Shown here: positions 59,967 to 64,000 of the stretch, one piece after another
Layout of the letters: the number at the start of each line of letters is the position of its first letter
Position numbering within the stretch: position 1 is the stretch's first letter
NCBI RefSeq assembly: GCF_003952345.1
Contig: NZ_CP034433.1
Span: 1,116,001 to 1,180,000 of the forward strand
Direction: 5' to 3'
DNA from: Iodobacter ciconiae
GTDB lineage: Bacteria; Pseudomonadota; Gammaproteobacteria; Burkholderiales; Chitinibacteraceae
DNA: 64,000 bases
The notes under the pieces: model-generated
Seen by the model: the letters and a program-made list of their open reading frames with translations, nothing else
What the model was told of the DNA's origin: nothing
Databases searched by the model: none
Translations under genes and position numbers: made by a program

Positions 59967-60935
59967 ATGAAAACGACCTTTCTCGATTTCGAGCAGCCAA
60001 TCGCGGAGCTTGAGAACAAGATCGAAGAATTGCGCTTCGTTCAAGACGATTCCGCCGTTGATATTTCTGTAGAGATTGGCCATCTCGAAAAAAAGAGCCA
60101 GGAATTAACAAAAACGATCTATTCAAAACTGGCATCTTGGCAAATTTCGCAGGTGGCTCGCCACCCGCAGCGCCCTTATACCCTGGATTATATTAAGGCG
60201 CTGTGCTCTGATTTTGAAGAGTTGCATGGTGATCGCAGCTATGCAGACGATGCGGCAATTATCGGCGGTTTAGCCCGTTTCAATGGTCAGTCGGTAATGG
60301 TGATTGGCCATCAAAAGGGTCGGGATACCAAAGACCGGCAGTACCGTAATTTTGGTATGCCGCGCCCCGAAGGCTATCGTAAGGCTTTGCGCCTGATGAA
60401 ACTGGCAGAAAAATTTAATATCCCGCTGATTACCTTTATTGATACACCGGGTGCATATCCGGGGATTGGTGCGGAAGAGCGCGGGCAATCCGAGGCGATT
60501 GGCCGCAATTTGTTCGAGATGGCTAAGCTTAGGGTGCCGGTCATTTGTACGGTGATTGGTGAGGGTGGCTCGGGAGGTGCTTTGGCTATTGCGGTGGGCG
60601 ATGTGGTGCAGATGTTGCAGTACTCGACCTATTCGGTGATCTCGCCTGAAGGTTGTGCGTCTATTTTGTGGAAAACTGCAGAAAAAGCGCCAGATGCCGC
60701 CGAGGCATTGGGTATTACCGCCAATCGCTTAAAAACGCTGGGTATCATTGATAAAGTGATTACCGAGCCTTTGGGCGGCGCTCATCGTGATTATCAGCAG
60801 ATGATGGCCACTATGAAGAAAAATTTAAGCGACACGTTGAAGGCCCTTCAGTCCAAAACGATTGACGAGCTTCTTGATGCGCGTTTCGAGCGCATGATGA
60901 GCTACGGCAAGTTTAAGGAAGAAGCGGTTTCCTGA
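59967..60935 (+). CDS. accA: Acetyl-CoA carboxylase carboxyltransferase subunit alpha
   Basis: The 322-residue protein carries out, with AccD, carboxyl transfer to acetyl-CoA in fatty acid synthesis. It shows [20 protein letters not shown] at the N-terminus, [52 protein letters not shown] and the oxyanion-hole [11 protein letters not shown]. Length and order are standard. AGGAGAGCAGC precedes the ATG. tilS follows, a pairing common in proteobacteria. Confidence 0.98.
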   Translation: MKTTFLDFEQPIAELENKIEELRFVQDDSAVDISVEIGHLEKKSQELTKTIYSKLASWQISQVARHPQRPYTLDYIKALCSDFEELHGDRSYADDAAIIGGLARFNGQSVMVIGHQKGRDTKDRQYRNFGMPRPEGYRKALRLMKLAEKFNIPLITFIDTPGAYPGIGAEERGQSEAIGRNLFEMAKLRVPVICTVIGEGGSGGALAIAVGDVVQMLQYSTYSVISPEGCASILWKTAEKAPDAAEALGITANRLKTLGIIDKVITEPLGGAHRDYQQMMATMKKNLSDTLKALQSKTIDELLDARFERMMSYGKFKEEAVS

Positions 60936-61019
60936 TGCTCAAACACTAGCCATCAATGGCTAAGTGACAAAGGGCGAGCTTGCATGTTTTGGATGGATTT
61001 CTTTTTGCAAGCCTGAAAA

Positions 61020-62354
61020 ATGCACAGTCCATTATTTTCATCGTTTAAGTCAGGCTCTTTGCTGGAGCGGGTAGAGCAAAAGCTCTCCCGCTTTTTGCCC
61101 CATTCCACCCTGTGCGTGGGTTTGTCGGGTGGTCTTGATTCCGTTGTGTTATTGCATTTGCTGGCTACTTTAAGGCATAGCCAGCTTTTTGTGCTGCGTG
61201 CTCTTCATGTTCATCATGGTTTATCGCCCAATGCGGATGCCTGGGCGCAGTTTGCAATGGATTGTGCAGCAAATCTTGGGGTGAAATGCGCGGTAGAGCG
61301 GGTCTCTTTGGCTCCTTTTTTGAAGCAGGGCACAGAGGGGGCTGCACGTACTGCGCGTTATGCAGCGTTTGCCCGGCAGGATTGTGACGTCATCCTTTTG
61401 GCTCAGCATTGTGATGATCAGGCTGAAACTGTCTTGCTTAATTTGCTGCGGGGCAGTGGTTTGCGTGGTTTGGCGGCTATGCCGGAATATCGGTCTTTAA
61501 ATCAGAAGATGGGTATTTTACGTCCCTTGCTTGGTGTTGCCCGGGCAGAGCTTGCAGCCTATGCAGCAGAGCAGGGCCTGATCTGGGTTGAGGATGAAAG
61601 TAACCATAATCCACGTTATGACCGTAATTTTTTACGTAATGATGTTTTTCCTCGTTTAAATGCAGTCTGGCCAAGCGCAAATAACACATTGGCGAGGGTG
61701 GCACGGCATGTAGCAGAGGCTGATGAGTTACTGCTAGAGGTGGCGTGTAGCGATTTTGCTGTTTGTGTGCAGGATAATGTGTTTGATTTATCTGTCGATT
61801 TCTCCCCGCTGCGTTTGCGTAATGTGCTGCGTTACTGGCTGGTTCAAAATGGTCTGCAGCTGGATGCCCGCGCATTTGAAGAGCTAATCAGAACGGCGGT
61901 TTCTTCTGCTGCAGATGCTCAGCCTGTGCTTATCTGGCGCAAGAGTGCTGTCCGGCGCTATCGGCAGAAACTTTATATTACGCTTGCAGAAATCGAGTTG
62001 ATCGAGCCGGTTATGTTGCCATGGCAGCCGGAGATAAATTTAAAATCGGGATGCTTGAGCTGGCGTGAGGCCGAGGTGGGAATCGCACTTGAAATATTAA
62101 AGGGGGCAGATTTTGAATTGCGCCCACGAGTGGGGGGGGAGTGTCTACGCCTGTTTGTAGGAGGGGCGCGAAAAGCATTGAAACAGCTTTACCAGGACGC
62201 AGGAGTGCCTCCCTGGCTAAGGCAGAATATTCCCCTGGTTTATCTGAATGGTGAATTGGCTGCCGTGCCAGGCTTGGGAGTCGATGCGGCTTTTTGTACC
62301 AGCGGGCAGGTTGTTGTGCCTTACTGGCGGCCTTCTTTGGGGGGGATTGACTAA
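61020..62354 (+). CDS. tilS: tRNA(Ile)-lysidine synthase
   Basis: The 444-residue protein modifies the CAU anticodon wobble C of tRNA-Ile to lysidine using ATP. It has the PP-loop SGGLDS (residues 36-41), HVHHGLSPNADAWAQF, and a C-terminal substrate-binding domain (LRPRVGGECLRLFVGGARKALK). The gene reads through an eight-G run (62132-62139) without frame loss. It is convergent with the L,D-transpeptidase gene. There is no strong ribosome binding site at ATG 61020, but the N-terminus agrees with the family. Confidence 0.95.
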   Translation: MHSPLFSSFKSGSLLERVEQKLSRFLPHSTLCVGLSGGLDSVVLLHLLATLRHSQLFVLRALHVHHGLSPNADAWAQFAMDCAANLGVKCAVERVSLAPFLKQGTEGAARTARYAAFARQDCDVILLAQHCDDQAETVLLNLLRGSGLRGLAAMPEYRSLNQKMGILRPLLGVARAELAAYAAEQGLIWVEDESNHNPRYDRNFLRNDVFPRLNAVWPSANNTLARVARHVAEADELLLEVACSDFAVCVQDNVFDLSVDFSPLRLRNVLRYWLVQNGLQLDARAFEELIRTAVSSAADAQPVLIWRKSAVRRYRQKLYITLAEIELIEPVMLPWQPEINLKSGCLSWREAEVGIALEILKGADFELRPRVGGECLRLFVGGARKALKQLYQDAGVPPWLRQNIPLVYLNGELAAVPGLGVDAAFCTSGQVVVPYWRPSLGGID

Positions 62355-62385
62355 TCCGGTTTGATTTAAATACCAGATCAGTCAA
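62347..62385. terminator. Hairpin between convergent tilS and the transpeptidase gene
   Basis: TTGACTAATC pairs with GATCAGTCAA with one mismatch. It overlaps the tilS stop. T runs are weak on both sides, so function is uncertain. Confidence 0.4.
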
Positions 62386-62389
62386 TACG

Positions 62390-63655
62390 TCAGGTTGCTG
62401 CACCTTCGAAAATAATTTTCCAGATGCCGTCTTCCTGTTGCCAGTACTGACGCTTATTCATCTGATTATCTAAATTATTGCTGCGATAGTTTTGTGTAAA
62501 GCTGGTGGTGAGGTGCGGACGAGGCCCGCCACTGGCATAGATACTTAAATTATCCAGCTGAATTTTGCTCCAGCTTTTGCTTGCACTTACGCTGGCCTTT
62601 TGGCTGCTCCAGCGCGCAAGGTCCTGACCCTCATCGCTTTTAAATTGCTTGGCATAGCGGCTAAGATAGGGCTGAGTCTTGAGTGATTCCCAGTCTTCTC
62701 GCCAACCATCAACCATGCTTAAAGCGGCATCCCGCCTGGATTGCCATTCTACTTTAGAAATCCACTCAGCTTTTGGGACGATAACAACCGGTGTCTGGCC
62801 TACCTGGATATATTGGGCGATATCCAGCATTTCTTCGTTACTTAGCGCGACGCAACCATCAGATGCCCATGGTGCACGGGCATAGGTATTCGCAGGCACA
62901 CCGTGCAGCCAAATGCCGGAGCCAGTGCGGCCTTCGCTTTTATCCAGCTCATTTGGAAACGAAATTGGCCAGGCACCTATACCGTACAGGTCTGCGCGTG
63001 CACCGCGTGTTTTGTCGAGATAGGGCCTCGATAGGTGATTGTTTACAAAGTAAACCCCCAGTGGGGTGCGTTGATCGCCTTCTCTGAATTTATCCGATCC
63101 GAGTTTACCGATGGTTGCATAGTGTTCGGTGACATAAGTAGGCACACCATCCACATTTTTGAATACATAAATGCGTGATGCTTCCGCATCAATCAAAAGA
63201 GCATATTGCTGCTGTGGAGCAAATACCAGTAAATGTGCGGGTAGTTGTGTTTGAGGGGCATGAGTGAGGCGGATGCTGATTCGTGCCTGCGCTTCTTTGC
63301 GCAGATCTTCTAAGCGAGCCGCTTGTGTGCTGTCTGCACCTGCTCCTATGGTGGTTAGCGGCATAGCACGCATCGCATAGAGATCACCTGATAGCAAGTG
63401 AGCTAGCCGGTAATTTGGTTGTTCTTTGAGTAGGGCATCAACAGTGGCTCGTGCATTGGCTAAATTGCCGCTACGGATATGATCAATGGCTGACAAAATT
63501 CTTTGTTCAGGCGTGCCCACACTCGCCACCCCTACTTTTTCTTCTAAAAAGCGAGGGGCTGCAGGGGCAGAGGCAATGGGGCGGGCGGGGGGTGCAAGCA
63601 TCAAAAGAGCGAGCAGGCAAGCGCTACGCTTGCCCCAGATAAACAAACTACTCAT
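62390..63655 (-). CDS. L,D-transpeptidase (YkuD) with C-terminal NTF2-like tail
   Basis: The 421-residue exported enzyme has a signal peptide (ACLLALLMLAPPARPIASA), a TPR-like helical region (about 45-120) and a YkuD domain: IWLHGVPANTYARAPWASDG followed by catalytic Cys268 (SDGCVALS). Such enzymes form 3-3 peptidoglycan cross-links or attach proteins to it. After about residue 330, the LTTSFTQNYRSNN and QQEDGIWKIIFEG segments look like a Cds6/NTF2-type tail similar to the preceding gene. It lies seven bases after that gene's stop, so the two form an operon. Confidence 0.92.
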   Translation of the reverse strand: MSSLFIWGKRSACLLALLMLAPPARPIASAPAAPRFLEEKVGVASVGTPEQRILSAIDHIRSGNLANARATVDALLKEQPNYRLAHLLSGDLYAMRAMPLTTIGAGADSTQAARLEDLRKEAQARISIRLTHAPQTQLPAHLLVFAPQQQYALLIDAEASRIYVFKNVDGVPTYVTEHYATIGKLGSDKFREGDQRTPLGVYFVNNHLSRPYLDKTRGARADLYGIGAWPISFPNELDKSEGRTGSGIWLHGVPANTYARAPWASDGCVALSNEEMLDIAQYIQVGQTPVVIVPKAEWISKVEWQSRRDAALSMVDGWREDWESLKTQPYLSRYAKQFKSDEGQDLARWSSQKASVSASKSWSKIQLDNLSIYASGGPRPHLTTSFTQNYRSNNLDNQMNKRQYWQQEDGIWKIIFEGAAT

Positions 63656-63661
63656 ACGTAA

Positions 63662-64000
63662 TTAGAAGCCTGTCCGTTCTTCTCGGATCAGCCAGCGGCT
63701 GCCCGATTTTTCCAAAATTAAAGTTTTGCCAGTACTACTGGATAGGTGGCTTGCTTTGTAGTGCTGACGAAAGCGTACTTTGGCTGTGCCATTGTCTGCA
63801 ATGTCAATTTTCATGTCTGATATTTTAACGTTAATTGATTTTGGGCTGCTAATGCGCTGGCGACGCTCTTCGCTCCAGGCACTGAATTTCTGAGTGCCCG
63901 GGGTTTTGAAATTATTGCTATAAGCTGCCAGGTAGCCCGCTACATTTTGTTTGCTCCAGGCTTGAGCCCAGCTTCTTACCGCACCGGCAATCTGCGTCTT
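63662..64000 (-). CDS. Partial gene, Cds6/NTF2-like C-terminal domain
   Basis: The minus-strand frame is open from the window edge and stops at 63664-63662. It reads VRSWAQAWSKQNVAGYLAAY, KFSAWSEERRQRISSPKSIN and FRQHYKASHL, ending in EKSGSRWLIREERTGF. This is the NTF2-like Cds6 C-terminal domain found beside L,D-transpeptidases, often at the end of a TPR protein. The 5' part lies outside the window. Confidence 0.85.
   Translation of the reverse strand, partial: KTQIAGAVRSWAQAWSKQNVAGYLAAYSNNFKTPGTQKFSAWSEERRQRISSPKSINVKISDMKIDIADNGTAKVRFRQHYKASHLSSSTGKTLILEKSGSRWLIREERTGF

Overview
The window looks like chromosomal DNA of a free-living betaproteobacterium close to Neisseriales/Chromobacteriaceae (Chromobacterium or Iodobacter relatives). 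The evidence is protein content read by eye: a complete SPI-1/Cpi-1-type type III secretion locus, a FliW, AccA and TilS cluster, and a maltoporin plus alpha-glucosidase ABC operon. No database was searched, so the genus is an inference. No tRNA, rRNA or CRISPR array was seen.

Layout. 0-2.3 kb is a worn area: a solitary periplasmic binding protein, a perfect palindromic repeat, an IS3-type transposase tail and an N-terminally truncated 3-methyladenine-glycosylase-like gene. 2.8-6.0 kb is an amino-sugar uptake module: a PTS EIICB permease, an N-acylglucosamine-6-phosphate 2-epimerase (nanE, frameshifted) and a convergent RpiR/MurR regulator. 6.2-8.1 kb holds one NERD-domain superfamily I helicase. 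8.6-38.6 kb is the type III secretion island. 39.5-42.7 kb carries small lipoproteins and gene debris. 42.8-45.4 kb pairs a MetE-like methyltransferase with a cytoplasmic hybrid histidine kinase. 45.6-55.4 kb is an alpha-glucoside operon (LacI regulator, LamB porin, GH13 glucosidase, MalK, MalE, MalF, MalG). 56.2-58.9 kb is a duplicated unit of an orphan periplasmic binding protein and a divergent 22-23 residue hydrophobic microprotein. 59.2-64.0 kb is housekeeping: fliW, accA, tilS and an L,D-transpeptidase preceded by a partial Cds6/NTF2-like gene.

The island has Salmonella SPI-1 order. The forward arm is invF-invG-invE-invA-invB-invC-invI-invJ-spaOPQRS, then sicA-sipB-sipC-sipD, an unrecognised gene in the sipA position, and iacP. 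After these comes an inserted RcsB-like regulator with an RcsC/BvgS-like hybrid kinase. The reverse arm is a hilA-like regulator, iagB, prgHIJK and orgABC. Together they encode the transcription cascade, basal body, needle, ATPase/sorting platform, export gate, translocon and chaperones. Two lesions matter: invA is broken by one missing G in a G run, and the HilA-like regulator stops before its TPR half. The island may be decaying or switchable, or carry a base-calling error at invA.

Most interesting points: nanE and invA have lost frame in the same six-G context followed by CTG, while 7-G and 8-G runs in other genes are intact; two diverged copies of a tiny membrane peptide keep their reading frame; spaO has an internal start exactly where Salmonella makes SpaO-S; a GGA-loop hairpin sits next to the sipD ribosome binding site; and the MalE homologue has a twin-arginine signal.
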